DNA of 64,000 nucleotides from the NCBI GenBank assembly GCA_002205965.3, contig NADL03000655.1:310001-374000 (forward strand), given 5' to 3'. The stretch's first letter is position 1; each line of letters starts with the position of its first letter. Made by a program: the position numbers and the translations under genes. Source of the DNA: Kappaphycus alvarezii (Eukaryota > Rhodophyta > Florideophyceae > Gigartinales > Solieriaceae). The notes under the pieces were generated by a model. The model saw nothing but the letters and a program-made list of their open reading frames with translations. It did no database searches and was not told the origin of the DNA. Below are positions 12,017 through 22,125 of the stretch, in pieces.

Positions 12017-12477
12017 CACTGCCCCCCAACCGTCAGCTCAAGTCCCTCACGAGCATGCACTACGCCGCCCGTACCCTGGGCATTCTGTAGGTTGCAGACG
12101 ACGCAGTGAGCACGCGTTGAAGATTGGTGATGTACAAGGGGAAGAATCCATGTTGGTTGGTTACTCGCTGGAGGTAGTCGCAACCGTGATTTGATCAAGG
12201 TATATGGTAAAGAAAGAGAAGGTAAGAACCACGGCTCACTCTAGAGAGAGATGGTTCACTGTAAGGTTCGCACTTGAGCAGCAGAAGGTCGCGTGGATTA
12301 CTTCGTGGAAAATGACTGTCCCGGTAACATGCCGAAGTGAGTGGGCAGTCGGAAGTGTCGTCGGAGGGGTACAGATGTAACGTTGGTCGCCGACGAGAAC
12401 TTCTTTCGAACTACAACGGGTATTTCTGGAGTTATCCTGCCATCCAAAAAATGTAGGAATTCAGGCCAAGGGGGGTG

Positions 12478-12563
12478 TGTGGTATTTCAAAACTTAGAGT
12501 TGGAATTCCCGGTGTCGGTTAACCGCCTAAAATAATTACAGTATTTGTTTTCCGCAATGCGCG
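12478..12563 (+). repeat. Copia 3' LTR, left part
   Basis: The first 86 bp of the 3' LTR (TGTGGTATTT...GTCGGTTAACCGCC), matching 5407-5492. It is cut off by the gypsy insertion at 12564. Confidence 0.8.
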
Positions 12564-12772
12564 TGTAATGCTTGAAAATTCCTTTTATTCTTTCCTGCTT
12601 TTTCCTAGGCCAAGCGGGACCTTTTCTTCTCCCCCTTTTCCGGGCACCCTCGACACAGTACAGTATATATATACTGTACTTTGGCAGGTGGTGGAATACA
12701 GTACCTAGCCCTACACTGGCCGGGGGAGATACAGTACAGTATCTCCCCAGCTCAGCAGTGAGCTCGCACACT
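12564..12772 (-). repeat. Gypsy 3' LTR (element orientation)
   Basis: 209 bp, TGTAATGCTT...GCTCGCACA as written on the plus strand (TG...CA in element orientation as well). It lacks about 85 bp that the other LTR has between two copies of GTATCTCCC, which looks like a deletion by slippage between those direct repeats, and has a shortened CAGTACAGTATATATATACTG hairpin. Confidence 0.85.
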
Positions 12773-13724
12773 CCAAATGCCCCCGCACTCAAAGTGCGTC
12801 ACGGGCGCACAATTAGGCAAGTGTACTCCCTAACCAATCCACAACTGCACCACTCTACCAGCTTGCCGCGGACACCTCCACCTCAACCAACGCCAACCTA
12901 CCAGCTCCTCAGCCACTACGGCACGCCCCCAACCTTCCCCGCCTGCCCTTTGAGAAGTTTCAACTTGCTGCAAAACAGCTGGTATACACGAAGCAGGCTC
13001 CCCTTGGCGTTTCGTTGCAACCACCCCCTGTGGCCTTCTCCACCTGATCTTTTGTTTCACACCCCTCTCTTCCTAACATCTTCCTCTTGCATTCCAAATA
13101 CTAAATTCAACCATCTACACTATCCAACAGGATTCGAACTTCACTCTCCATCTAGAACGCATACAGTCTTTCCAAGCACCGCTCACACAGAATCACTCCC
13201 CCATATCCCTCGAATAGGCAAATCTCCCCTTTTCCAAACATTTATCCTCCTCCGTGGCCATAAAAGATGCCTTGAACTTCGTTGAGTTCCTCATTGGTTC
13301 CCTGGTTAATCTTCCTGATCCACATTTGCCTCTCTATCCCGGGCCCACTTCGATGCTCTTCCACTTACTCCACCAACTCAGCCACTCAAAAGTTCCTCCT
13401 TATCTACACTTGCCTCTCCATGAGGCCCTCTTCTCTCCACATAAAGGGGAAAACCAGCACCAATAAGACGAGAGAGGGGAGGGAAAAGAACGAGGGTCAA
13501 TAGAGTTCTCACGGCGTTAGCTGTCACGCCCACCTTGCGGTCCAGGCCCAAGCAGCCCGTCTCTCATAGCCTCTCGTTCTATTCTCCTAAGTCCAGTTCC
13601 CTAATCCCTATTTAGCTCCTCTACCGATCCTTTTGTTTCTTCTCGCTCCGACAACCATCCTTCATACGCATGTGCTTGCTGGGTCACCCCTTCCTACTTG
13701 TTGAAGGACTCAGCAACCGCCGTT
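12773..13724 (-). other. Gypsy 3' untranslated region
   Basis: Pyrimidine-rich on the plus strand. No domain was seen on either strand; the plus-strand frame over 12572-13285 crosses the LTR and has simple Ser/Pro/His composition, so I treat it as spurious. GCGGGGGCATTTGGAG directly inside the LTR (12773-12788, minus strand) is a candidate polypurine tract. Confidence 0.5.
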
Positions 13725-15120
13725 TTACTCCCCTGAATTGAATCTCCTTGATGACCTAGTATACCCGACCAGTCGAAGCGTGTGGATCGCCTTTCGGGTC
13801 ACCCGACCCGTTGAGGAAGCCAGCCCATAACGCGGATGATCAGCCTTGTTTACCCGGCACGGTCCGTAGTAGAACGACTCGAACGCCGGCCACTTCCTAG
13901 CCTTACCGAATTCTGTCCCATGCGCCACCAGCACTTCGTCCCCAACCTCGAACCGTTTAAGCCCTCCCTTAGCCTTCCGCGGAGCGCGCGACCTTTCCAC
14001 TACAGCAGCCCTTACGCTATCTTCCCCCAACATCTCGACGAGGCTGTTACCTGGGTTTTCTTCGCCTAGAAGGGCTACCGCATCGCTTGCCATCATCTTT
14101 GGGTTTATCACATACATCAATCGAAAAGGGGAAGCGATACCCCCACGATCGCGTCGGTGATAGCCATACAAGACATTAGGCAGGGCTTCTGCCCAGTCAC
14201 CACCGCTTTACATCACAGACCTTTTGATAGCGTGTTTCAGCGTCCCCAACATCCGCTCGGCCCACCCATCTGCTATCAGGGCGTACGGAAGGACGGCCTT
14301 CCAATCGATTCTATGCTTCACCATGAACTCTTGGACGGAAGCCACCACAAAAGGCTGTTGCATTGTCCGAGACTATCCTTCTCGGCGGTCGAAACGGCAT
14401 AATGATTTCCTGTTCCACAAACCTGAGGACGGTGCTCGACGTAGCTTCTTTAGTGGCCCAAGCGATTCGCCATCCGGTCATGCGTTCCACCGCGATTAGC
14501 GCGAACTTTTGCCCTGCCCTCGAGGGCTTAAACGGCCCCGCGAAGTCAATCGAGAACATCTCGAGCAGACCGGTCACGGGAGCCCTGAGGCTGGTATGGT
14601 ACGTCAGGAGTCTGCGGGCATGTTGGCAACCGTCGCAGGCCGCTACCTAATCCGTGATATCGCGATATACTCCCGGCCACCAGAACCGATCCCTTATGAA
14701 CTTCCTTGTAGACGCGACATCCCAATGGCCTATATCATCGTGAAAGGTGGCCAGGATCTCCAACCGTTGGCCGAGAGGTGGGACGACGCGCAGCCCGTCC
14801 TTTTCCCGTCGGAATAAGGTATCGCTCCATAGCATGAACTTCTTCGCACCCCTTTTGATCGAAACCCTCTTCTTCAGATCAGTCTTTTGCACCCTTTCGC
14901 GGACTAAGAACCTCACAACATCCAGCAAATGTGGTTCTAGTCCTGCCAGTTTAGGGTCAGCCCAGCGTACAGTGGCCACCAACCCCTCCGTGAGGTTCGC
15001 TTCCTCACCTTTTGTACCTCTTAAAGCTCCATCAGTGATGCGCGACAGATAGTCAGCCGCCTTATTCGCCGAACCAGGCCGGAATTTAATCTCAAAATCG
15101 TACTCGGCCATCAGATCCAT
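13725..15120 (-). pseudogene. Gypsy integrase and end of RNase H
   Basis: The frame continues directly from RT through a TAG at 15121-15123. The first residues (MDLMAEYDFEIKFRPG...ADYLSR) are the C-terminal block of gypsy RNase H. The integrase zinc domain follows (FHDDIGHWD...WWPGVYRDITD, a TAG at 14647, then ACDGCQ), then the catalytic core: D in SIDFAGPF, D in VSDNATAF and E in GWAERMLGTLKH. The last recognisable part is the 13725-14171 frame (YGYHRRDRGG...RFEVGDEVLVAHG), in another frame. Role: insertion of the cDNA. Two in-frame TAG codons and one shift disrupt it, although all catalytic residues are present. Confidence 0.75.
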
Positions 15121-16422
15121 CTACCTCGCCAACCTCCCATGAATATCCTTTTTCTTGAAAGCCGTCTGCAGGGCCTGATGGTCCGTATACACGACGAACG
15201 GTTTATTGGAAAGCAGATACACTCGGAAATTCTTCAGCGCGAAGACCATTGCGAGTGCTTCTCGCTCGCTCATGGAGTAGCGGATTTCTTGTTCGGTCAT
15301 GGTCCGAGAGGTGTATTGTATCGGGTGCACCTTCCCGTTCTCCTTCTTCTGCGAGAGGACTACCCCGAGAGCAACCGAAGACGCATCCTTCTCCTCTATG
15401 AAAGCTGAGCCGAAGTCCGGAAACGAAAGCACCGGAGGCGACGTCATCTTCTCCTTTAGGTACTCAAAAGCCACCTGCATCTCGGAAGTCCACTCAAAGG
15501 CCTTCTTCACCGAAGTTGCTTCATGCGGCACAGCTGAACTATCGGCAAATTTCCTCATAAAGCGCCTATAGTACCCTGCCAACCTAAGAAAGCTTCTTAA
15601 CTCTGTCACATTCGTTGGCGCGGGGGCTTCCACTATTGCCTTGATTTTTTCCTTGTAGACCTTCACACACACCTTGCTGACGACATGACGGAGAAACTTT
15701 ACCTCTGACTGCGCGAAGCTGCACTTCGTCGCCTTAAGCTTCAACCTAGCCTCTAGGATCCTCTCGAACACTTTCCTACAATGGTCCAGATGCTCCTCCA
15801 TCCTCTGAGAAAAGATCACCACATCATCTACATATACCAAAGCGAACGTGAAATAACGCACAACCTCGTCCATCGTGCGTTGAAATGTTGCGGGTGCATT
15901 CATCAGTACGAAAGGCATCACTTCGAACTTGGATGTTCCGTATCGAGACACGACCGTTGTCTTGTCCTTACAGGCTTCGGCCATCCTCACCTGCCAATAA
16001 CCTGTATATAGATCCAGTGTCGTGAAGACCTTCGCGCCCGTTAACTCATCGAAAAGCTCCTCAATCTTCGGTAACGGCCAACGGTCCGGTTTCATGACCC
16101 TGTTCAGCTGGCGGTAGTCAACGCAGAACCGGGGTTTCTCGTCCTTCTTCGTTGCGATAACTACCTGAAAAGACCAGGCGGAACTCGGCGGCGTAATAAC
16201 TCCAGCTTCCAGTAGTTTTCCTACCTCTTTCTTAACTATGGCGTTATGCTTCGGAGGCATCTGACGAGGCTTCGAGTGTATCGGCGTCTCGTCGACCAGC
16301 TCTAAAGAGTGCAGTACCGGTACTTGGGCTGGTTCCAAATCATGAATGTCCCAAGCAATCACGCCCGTCTCCTTGAGCGCATTCACCAACTTCTTCTGGT
16401 TCTCCTCCTTGAGATGCTTCAC
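15121..16422 (-). CDS. Gypsy reverse transcriptase-RNase H polyprotein segment
   Basis: An uninterrupted 433-codon frame. RT motifs in order: PRFCVDYRQLN (residues 97-107), LDLYTGYWQVRM (first catalytic Asp at about 137), FVLMNAPATFQ (171-181) and LVYVDD (195-200, catalytic pair). The connection (TELRSFLRLAGYYRRF) and the RNase H domain (DASSVALGVVLSQ; the SEREALA block; TDHQALQT) follow. It ends at a TAG where gypsy elements have the Trp of a RLARWMDL-type block, and the same frame resumes immediately after. Role: copying genomic RNA into cDNA and removing the RNA strand. Confidence 0.9.
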   Translation of the reverse strand: MKHLKEENQKKLVNALKETGVIAWDIHDLEPAQVPVLHSLELVDETPIHSKPRQMPPKHNAIVKKEVGKLLEAGVITPPSSAWSFQVVIATKKDEKPRFCVDYRQLNRVMKPDRWPLPKIEELFDELTGAKVFTTLDLYTGYWQVRMAEACKDKTTVVSRYGTSKFEVMPFVLMNAPATFQRTMDEVVRYFTFALVYVDDVVIFSQRMEEHLDHCRKVFERILEARLKLKATKCSFAQSEVKFLRHVVSKVCVKVYKEKIKAIVEAPAPTNVTELRSFLRLAGYYRRFMRKFADSSAVPHEATSVKKAFEWTSEMQVAFEYLKEKMTSPPVLSFPDFGSAFIEEKDASSVALGVVLSQKKENGKVHPIQYTSRTMTEQEIRYSMSEREALAMVFALKNFRVYLLSNKPFVVYTDHQALQTAFKKKDIHGRLAR

Positions 16423-16523
16423 CTTCGGGACGAGAAACGCGGCGCGATCCGCTTCCTAATCTTCCTCGGTGGAACCTTCCTCCAACTTCGGGCCCTCTAA
16501 ATCGGGCTCATACGTTTCCTTGT

Positions 16524-17761
16524 TCAAGATCGCCAGCACCAATTCATGCTCGGTGTCCGACCCACCATCGCTGCCGCCTGACTCTGAAGAGGACGAAGCA
16601 GGAAACTGCTCTCCGACTCTCCAGGGGATGTTAAATCCTCACTATCAGTCCGTCCCTCGTCAATCACTGATGGCTCACCTAGTAGCGGTAAAAGGTCCTT
16701 CTTCCTCCCAACCGCCAGGGTGACCTGCTGCCTCCCGTAATCCAAATTTGCCTGCATAGATTCTAGTGCAGGACTACCAATAATAGTGTCAAATGGCGCG
16801 TTCCATACCACCAAGAAGCCCAGAGGTACCACCAGGGTTCCAAAGGAGACTGGAACCTTCTGTATGCACCCAATAACTTCAGCCACCGTTCCGTCGGCGA
16901 CGGTGACCTGACGATCCGTAGCCATCGGAGCTGGTGCAAGCCTCTCGCAAAAGTCCCAGGACATCAAGTTTGGAACTGCACCCGTGTCCAACAGGGCGTG
17001 CGTATCCGTTCCATAAGCCTTCACGGCAACGACCTTCAACCGACGAGAGACTTCGGGGTGCCTTTTCATGGACGCCTGTGTGACTGTGACAGTCTTGGAA
17101 ACCTGACGCTTCAACTGTTTCCTTGCTTCATCCGCGTCACAGGAGAGAAGCTGCCCGAAGTTCATTCCCGACGAGGCCGGAGCCAGTTGCGCGACCACAT
17201 CATACTTCTCTACGTGGTCCTGGAGGGCTCTCGACGGCTTTTTGGTCTTCCTTGCCTTAGTTTTCTTCTTCCTTGGCTCCGACACGACCATCGGCGGCCG
17301 AACGAGCGGGTTCTTATTCATAAGCGCGTCGATGTCCATAAAATTGTCCTTGCGTTGCTTCGGTAGGGCTTGGTCGTCGGCTTTTCTCTTCGCCAAGGCC
17401 ACTACATCGCCCTTGCGAGCCTCCTGGACGACGACAACGGGCTCGTCGTCATTCTTTTCCCTCAGTTTCAGTTCTTCTTTCGACTCCGAACCTGCTCCGG
17501 CAATTACTACACGGCGTCTTCCCTCTTGCTTCTTCTTGACGATGTCATACTTCTCGGTGTCTTCGGTGAGGGACCAATCCTGCGCAAACGATTTATAGTA
17601 GAAGTCGAAAGCTGCCCCTCCAGATGACGCATAATCTGGAGGTCCTTCTCGCTGTCCATCTTTCCGCGCGTGACGACGTTCTCGAACGCGAAAAGGAATC
17701 GGGCAATGTCTGAAGAGGAGCATCCATAAAAGGAAAGGTGAGGGGCGTTGGAGTCTGTCAT
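16524..17761 (-). pseudogene. Gypsy gag and aspartic protease, one frameshift
   Basis: Gag probably begins at the ATG at 17761 (MTDSNAPHLSFYG), close behind the primer-binding site, and shifts frame near 17615 into the long frame that ends at 16524. The middle is lysine/arginine-rich. The aspartic protease follows with its active site LLDTGAVPNLM (Asp codon near 16988) and the closing DTIIGSPAL flap block. A zinc knuckle was not evident. The frame then ends before RT, which starts about 100 bp downstream in a separate frame. Confidence 0.75.
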
Positions 17762-17773
17762 GGGGTCGTCGAA

Positions 17774-17790
17774 CCTTGGATGCGATACCA
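17774..17790 (-). promoter_or_regulatory. Gypsy primer-binding site
   Basis: Directly inside the 5' LTR the element strand reads TGGTATCGCATCCAAGG. The leading TGG pairs with a tRNA 3' CCA and the following bases would pair with an acceptor stem. Continuing inward, GTTCGA resembles the complement of a T-loop. The donor tRNA was not identified. Confidence 0.65.
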
Positions 17791-18100
17791 TGTAATGCTT
17801 GAAAATTCCTTTTATTCTTTCCTGCTTTTTCCTAGGCCAAGCGGAACCTTTTCTTCTCCCCCTTTTCCGAGCACCCTCGACACAGTACAGTTTATATACC
17901 ACCCGCCACAGTACAGTACGTATATACTGTACTGTGGCGGGTGTTGGAATGCAGAACCTCACCCTACACTGGCCGGGGGAGATACAGTACAGTACAGTAT
18001 CTCCCATTAGCCGCGTGGGTATAACCGACCGCATCTTCCATGCATTAAAATAACCCAAAAATTCCCCCGTATCTCCCCAGCTCAGCAGTGAGCTCGCACA
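17791..18100 (-). repeat. Gypsy 5' LTR (element orientation) with hairpin
   Basis: 310 bp, matching 12564-12772 apart from an extra 85 bp block. Bases 17902-17918 and 17925-17941 form a perfect 17 bp stem (CCCGCCACAGTACAGTA and its complement) with a 6-base loop CGTATA. Its core CAGTACAGTA/TACTGTACTG is the motif seen upstream of several host genes in this window. Confidence 0.85.
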
Positions 18101-18368
18101 GTCCGCAGCAGGCACGGAGTCCTCCAAATTCTCCAGCCGCTATTCGATATAAATTGACAAGCAACCGGAGTTTTAGCTCTCCGGGGGTAAGCGCCTGCTA
18201 CCCTTTCCACCTCGCCAGCCCTACCCTTTTCCAACCGTCTCGGATCTACCGCTCCCCAATCCCTTACAGCACTGCTTACTGCTGGGGTATCCGCACTCCC
18301 TCTACCACTCGCGCGATCGAACCGGGTACTAACCGTCTCTTTACCTCTCTCCCCGCACCGGTTCCCCC
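18101..18368 (+). repeat. Copia 3' LTR, right part
   Basis: The remaining part of the LTR split by the gypsy insertion; it matches 5500-5750 including the TATA-like TATAAATT. It ends GGTTCCCC, followed by CTAGGTTTT, where the target duplication is expected. The next 200 bp (18369-18574) hold nothing recognisable. Confidence 0.8.
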
Positions 18369-18574
18369 TAGGTTTTGTAAAGCGGTTTGAAATGCGCGCC
18401 TTTTTTGTGTTGACTTGTATGCAAACAATTGGATGCAGGGGTCATAAAGGTTGAGCCGACTGAGTTTATTGGGAGAGAGGTGCTATGGAGGGATCGGATT
18501 GGCTTGGGGAGAATCCCCTCAGACGGGCTGCATCGCGGAGTAGGAGAGGTTGAGCCTGCCGATATCATTGGCTG

Positions 18575-19141
18575 TTAGAAGTTGAGCCTGCTTCTCTGAT
18601 TGGACCAGGTGTTACGTCGGCCACGCCGTGTATTTTCCGCTCTTGCCGTCGCACCACTGTCGCCAAGGCTTCGCAGCTGCCCGGCGTAAATTATGCTCGT
18701 AGCGTATGCTGCGAAATTGAGCATCGCCACCGGTGTTAAGCCGTGACCGCCGTAGCGGAGAGGTAAGAATACCTGGTGTCGAACTGCACCGGTCATCGGC
18801 ACGTTGTTGGAGCTTGTGTGGAACTCGAATTGGTCGTCGTCAAATCTCAGTGCAATGGCAGTGGTCACACTCGGCGGAGTCAGCTTCACCTCATGTTGAA
18901 GCTTGCAAGCGGAGGCACATATCCGGTGAAGGTGAAACCGAATTCGAGCATCTCCGATACCGTCGATCAGCGCCAATGTCTGCTTGCAGCTTCTAATTTT
19001 CTCGTTGAGAATATCCTCCACGAATTGGGGCCTCAAGAAGGGTGATGCCTTCGGTGGAAAAGTTCTGAAGTGGGAAGCGGTGGTGTAGTGGCGACGTCCA
19101 GTTGCCGGGTCGGTGCGGCGAGAACAGACGGGTATTTGCAT
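18575..19141 (-). pseudogene. Copy A post-RT helical region
   Basis: The segment includes SCKQTLALIDGIGDARIRFH and LHRICASACKLQHEVKL, and VFLPLRYGGHGLTPVAML. This lies between the RT thumb and the CCHC/REL domain in this family; the same blocks recur in copy B (22196-22440, IRLCGYGFSEIGP) and in the relic at 48.03-48.25 kb. The element breaks off at about 18575 before the endonuclease. Confidence 0.65.
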
Positions 19142-19219
19142 GGTTCAAATACAAGCCATGATCGGGTCCTCTAGAGCTGAGTATGTCGACAGCCTTTTCG
19201 AGCTCTGCACGAGTGCCTA

Positions 19220-20521
19220 TTAGAGTGCGTCGTCAGCATACCATCTATGTAGACTAAGCTGTGTCTGCTGGGCAATTTCTGTTGCTAATGGATGCACTAC
19301 AAAAGAAAACATAAGCATGCTTGCAGGATCCCCCTGTTGCATCCCTTCCTTGCTAGGGATGTCTTCTGCGGACGCTACGGGCAATATCAGCGATGGCGTG
19401 TTCCGAGCGTACACCATGTTGAGAAAACGACACAGCGACGGTACTTTGGTCGGCAGCAGGTTTATCATGCGCTGTCTCGAGAACCGATTAAATGCTTTGT
19501 GGGTATCCACGGATACCAGTGCATACTCTTCGTGTTGGTATTCCACCAGTCTTCGTGCTTCGTGTACAATGGAGTCCAGTCCGCCGGGCACGCCATTGGC
19601 CACTTGCAAGGGTGCGAGGTAATCTCTCGTGTCTTCTATTGCTTGTGGTAGAAGCACCTTTGCTGCGAGCCGCCGCAAGGCAGTCCCAATAGCAATGGGG
19701 CGGATCTTGTCTGGCCGAGGTTGGATGGGCAGCAGCGTCGCAGAAGAGATCAGAGGGATTGTGTCATCTGGTAAGTCCCCTTGGGCTAGTCTTGTCACAA
19801 CTGCAGTTAGCGGCGAGATGCCCGTCACACCTGCTTCAGGACTCACCGTTGTGTTGGCCAAGAATCGAAGAAGCCGAGGGTACATTCTGTCCGGACCCGG
19901 CGCGGAGTTTGGGTTCAGGCGTCGGACGGCGCAGAGGACTGCCTCCTCAGTGATGTCCATCGGGAACGGAAGGACTCTCGTTTCGATGGCCATCACAGGA
20001 GAGTTCGGTGCAGGGTGCAACTCTCGCAGACGTTCTAAACCGTGTGGGTCATGCACGTCCGCAATGTGCGACTGATGCAGGGTGCGCATCGCACGCCCGT
20101 ATTGTGCATCTGCAGCTAGGTGGGCTGCCCGTCGAAACTTTGGGTCGCGTTTGTTGTCCGTCTGGGTTTGCTGCGGGCGACGTCGGACGGTTCGCTCTTC
20201 TCTGTTCTGGTGTGCTTGAATGGCTCTTCTCCGAAGTTCACTCCATTCGCCTGCGGTGGCGCGACGGATGCGTTCACGGAGTTCTTGGCTTTGCCTTGTG
20301 TAGGACCGCCATTCGGGTTCCCCTCGCATTAAACGTTGCAAGACAGAGGTCGGGAGAAGGTGTATCCGGAGGAAGGCAGTGTGGACTGATTCCGCGCTCC
20401 GTGCGTTTGCAGCAGATCGAAAGAGCCGAATGAGCAATATGGCGAGACTGTGAATGCAATTCCCAGGAATGCGGTCGAAGATGTCGGAAGGCCTTAGCGG
20501 GCCGTGCAATGCATCATACAC
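19220..20521 (-). pseudogene. Copy A reverse transcriptase
   Basis: A 433-codon frame containing the non-LTR RT blocks: VRRLNPNSAPGPDRMYPRLL (block 1), RPDKIRPIAIGTALRRLAAK (block 3), LVSVDTHKAFNRFSRQRM (palm A, catalytic Asp), GMQQGDPASMLMFSFVVHPL (palm B) and HRWYADDAL (palm C). Two stops (TAA, TAG) follow YADDAL immediately, and the homologous sequence continues in the next frame (GPDHGLYLNHANTRLF, about 19175-19130), so a shift has occurred at that point. Confidence 0.85.
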
Positions 20522-20626
20522 CGAAGGAGGGGGGTGGTAGGGGTAAGCTGGTCGTTGGTTGCGGAGAAAATCGTCGGGGGCATCATCAGGGGCATTGTTA
20601 CGGGGGAGAGGGTAAGGAGGGAGGGG

Positions 20627-21834
20627 CTAATGGTGAGAGGCCTTGCTCGCCCGTTTTCCCAATGGGGGAGTAGGGTCGAGTTGTGCCTTCGCCATCCGTA
20701 TCTCCTTCATGCGTTGTGACAGGGCGCGGGTGCGGTTCGTGCGTCTCTGGGCATTCCCCATGGCATTCCCCTTGAGTATGGAGGGGGCTTCGGGGACGTC
20801 CGGCTTTGGTTGCGCAAGCCGCTGAGCAACACCTGTTTCCTTGGGTTTTGCGACCCTGAGGTTGGCAGGTGAGGGCGCTATAGTTTTGGGGACCGGGGCA
20901 CTTTTGTTTGGCGCCGGTGGGGTTTCTTTTTGGACTGTGGTGGTCTGCGGTATTTCCACAACACTGTCTGGGGTCTCTTCATTGTTGTCATGGTGGGCCG
21001 ATGATGGAGTATCTGGCTCCGGTGCTGCGCGTGGGGTGTCTTGCGATTCCGAGTCAACCTGTTGGATGTCGCTGTTTTCAGAGTCAGTCTTTGGGGGAGC
21101 CCGGTTTTCGCACCCCGCGTAGAATTTCGCGATGAAGTTCTCGACAAAAGCATCCCCTCTCGGAAGGCTTGCAGCTGCTGCGTCAATGAGGCGAGTGATT
21201 GCTCCCGCTAAGGCTTTCCGGTTTTCCATAGTTATTTCGGAGGCCACAGTCTTGAGCTTTGCAACTTAGCGCACAGCAGCGATGCAAGTGCCAACTTTCC
21301 ACTCTGTCGTGGGGAGCTCGGTGATGAGCTCAGAAAGCGGGCTTGTGGAGAGGCGGGTGCCATTGTAGATGTTTAGGATCTCCTGGAGTATTTTTAGGAG
21401 ATCCTGGGAATCCGCGGCGTAGTGTACAACAATTGTCCAATCTCCTGATCTGAGGAGTGCATGCTTGGGCAAGGATATTCCAGCATCCTCGGCTGCGATT
21501 AGCAGGCTTGCTTGTGCTTCTTCGTAAGCCGGCAGGGCTCCGCAGCCTGGAGGACCTGCAAAGAAAGCCAGCGTGGACATCGTGGGGGCCAGCGTGGGGG
21601 CAATCCTATCATACCATTGAGAGCAAAAGGTGCTCTCGGTTTGGGGGCGCGAGACCAACGCGTCGGAGTCAGTTCTTGCGTTGGGGCGGTCAGGTCAAGC
21701 GATCCTGCCTGCATTCGGCAGAAATCGCGCAGGGTCGAGGGGACAGTAGCTACACGAGGGCTCTTGTGCGCCTTCACGATCTGTGCCCAAGAAGGCGGGC
21801 GCGCCTTGGCTTTAGCCTTGGCGTCTGTCTCCAT
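20627..21834 (-). pseudogene. Copy A N-terminal region
   Basis: Starts at the ATG at 21834 (METDAKAKAKARPPSWAQIV), shifts frame near 21650, then has a compact segment (ALPAYEEAQASLLIAAEDAG...GDWTIVVHY, 21353-21540) also present in inverted orientation at 21944-22125. It continues as the 20627-21247 frame, which is Pro/Thr/Glu-rich and ends in a basic stretch (RRTNRTRALSQRMKE). No zinc finger was seen. By analogy it is the nucleic-acid-binding N-terminus of the retrotransposon protein. Copy C shows this region fused in frame to RT. Confidence 0.55.
21352..21541 (-). repeat. Inverted repeat, left arm (fold-back)
   Basis: About 190 bp on the minus strand encoding the segment from NIYNG back to GALPAYEE. 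It matches 21944-22125 on the plus strand with only scattered mismatches and a few short indels, giving a head-to-head inverted repeat with a spacer of about 400 bp. Confidence 0.85.
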
Positions 21835-21943
21835 GCTGCTAGATCGAAGAATTGTGGGGAGCGTTGGAGGAAGAAGAAGAAAGAAAGGAGAAACGAAAGG
21901 AGGGGGAGAAGAAAAGAGATGGATTTATTTGGTATAGGAGCCC

Positions 21944-22125
21944 TGCCGGCTTACGAAGAAGCACAAGCAAGCCTGCTAATCGCAGCTGAGGATGCTGGAA
22001 TATCCTTGTCCAAGCATGCACTCCTCACATCAGGAGATTGGACAATTGTTGTACACTACGCCGCAGATTCCCAAGATCTCCTAAAAATACACCGGGAGAT
22101 CCCAAACATCTACAATGGCGCCCGC
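21944..22125 (+). repeat. Inverted repeat, right arm (fold-back)
   Basis: Plus-strand copy of the block described at 21352-21541 (GAGCCCTGCCGGCTTACGAA...). It is the 5' end of retrotransposon copy B. Confidence 0.85.

Larger units (their letters stand above)
12564..18100 (-). mobile_element. Ty3/gypsy LTR retrotransposon nested in copia 3' LTR
   Basis: Terminal repeats 12564-12772 and 17791-18100 bound the element. All genes are on the minus strand in gypsy order: gag-protease, RT, RNase H, integrase. The flanking bases are the two halves of the copia LTR. The 5 bp on each side (GCGCG and GTCCG) agree only at three positions, so the target duplication is eroded or my boundary is off by a few bases. 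The 433-codon RT frame is intact and the element is younger than its host element. Confidence 0.9.
5407..18368 (+). mobile_element. Ty1/copia LTR retrotransposon, decayed, split by nested gypsy element
   Basis: The 5' LTR (5407-5750) reappears as 12478-12563 plus 18101-18368, the two halves being separated by the gypsy element 12564-18100. Inside lie, in copia order, gag, protease, integrase, reverse transcriptase and RNase H, all plus strand and broken by many stops and shifts. A purine run (AAGGGGGG, about 12468-12475) sits immediately before the 3' LTR as expected for a polypurine tract. Flanks give TGGTT before the 5' LTR (5402-5406) and AGGTT or GGTTT after the 3' LTR, a probable 5 bp target duplication with one ambiguous base. 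Its divergence and the nested insertion show it is the older of the two elements. Confidence 0.85.
18575..21834 (-). mobile_element. Non-LTR retrotransposon copy A (REL family), 3' truncated
   Basis: Reading from 21834 downwards: a lysine/alanine-rich N-terminus, a reverse transcriptase ending in a YADD box, and the post-RT helical region. The N-terminal and RT parts share one reading frame interrupted by in-frame stops only (TAA 21266-21268, TAG 20627-20629), so the parent element probably had a single long ORF. Relatives in this window end with a CCHC plus restriction-like endonuclease (REL) domain; copy A lacks that part. No LTRs are present. Confidence 0.8.

Noticed and set aside
12572-13285. 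237-codon plus-strand ORF in gypsy 3' region
   Set aside because: It crosses the LTR and a pyrimidine-rich tract with no domain and runs antisense to the element.
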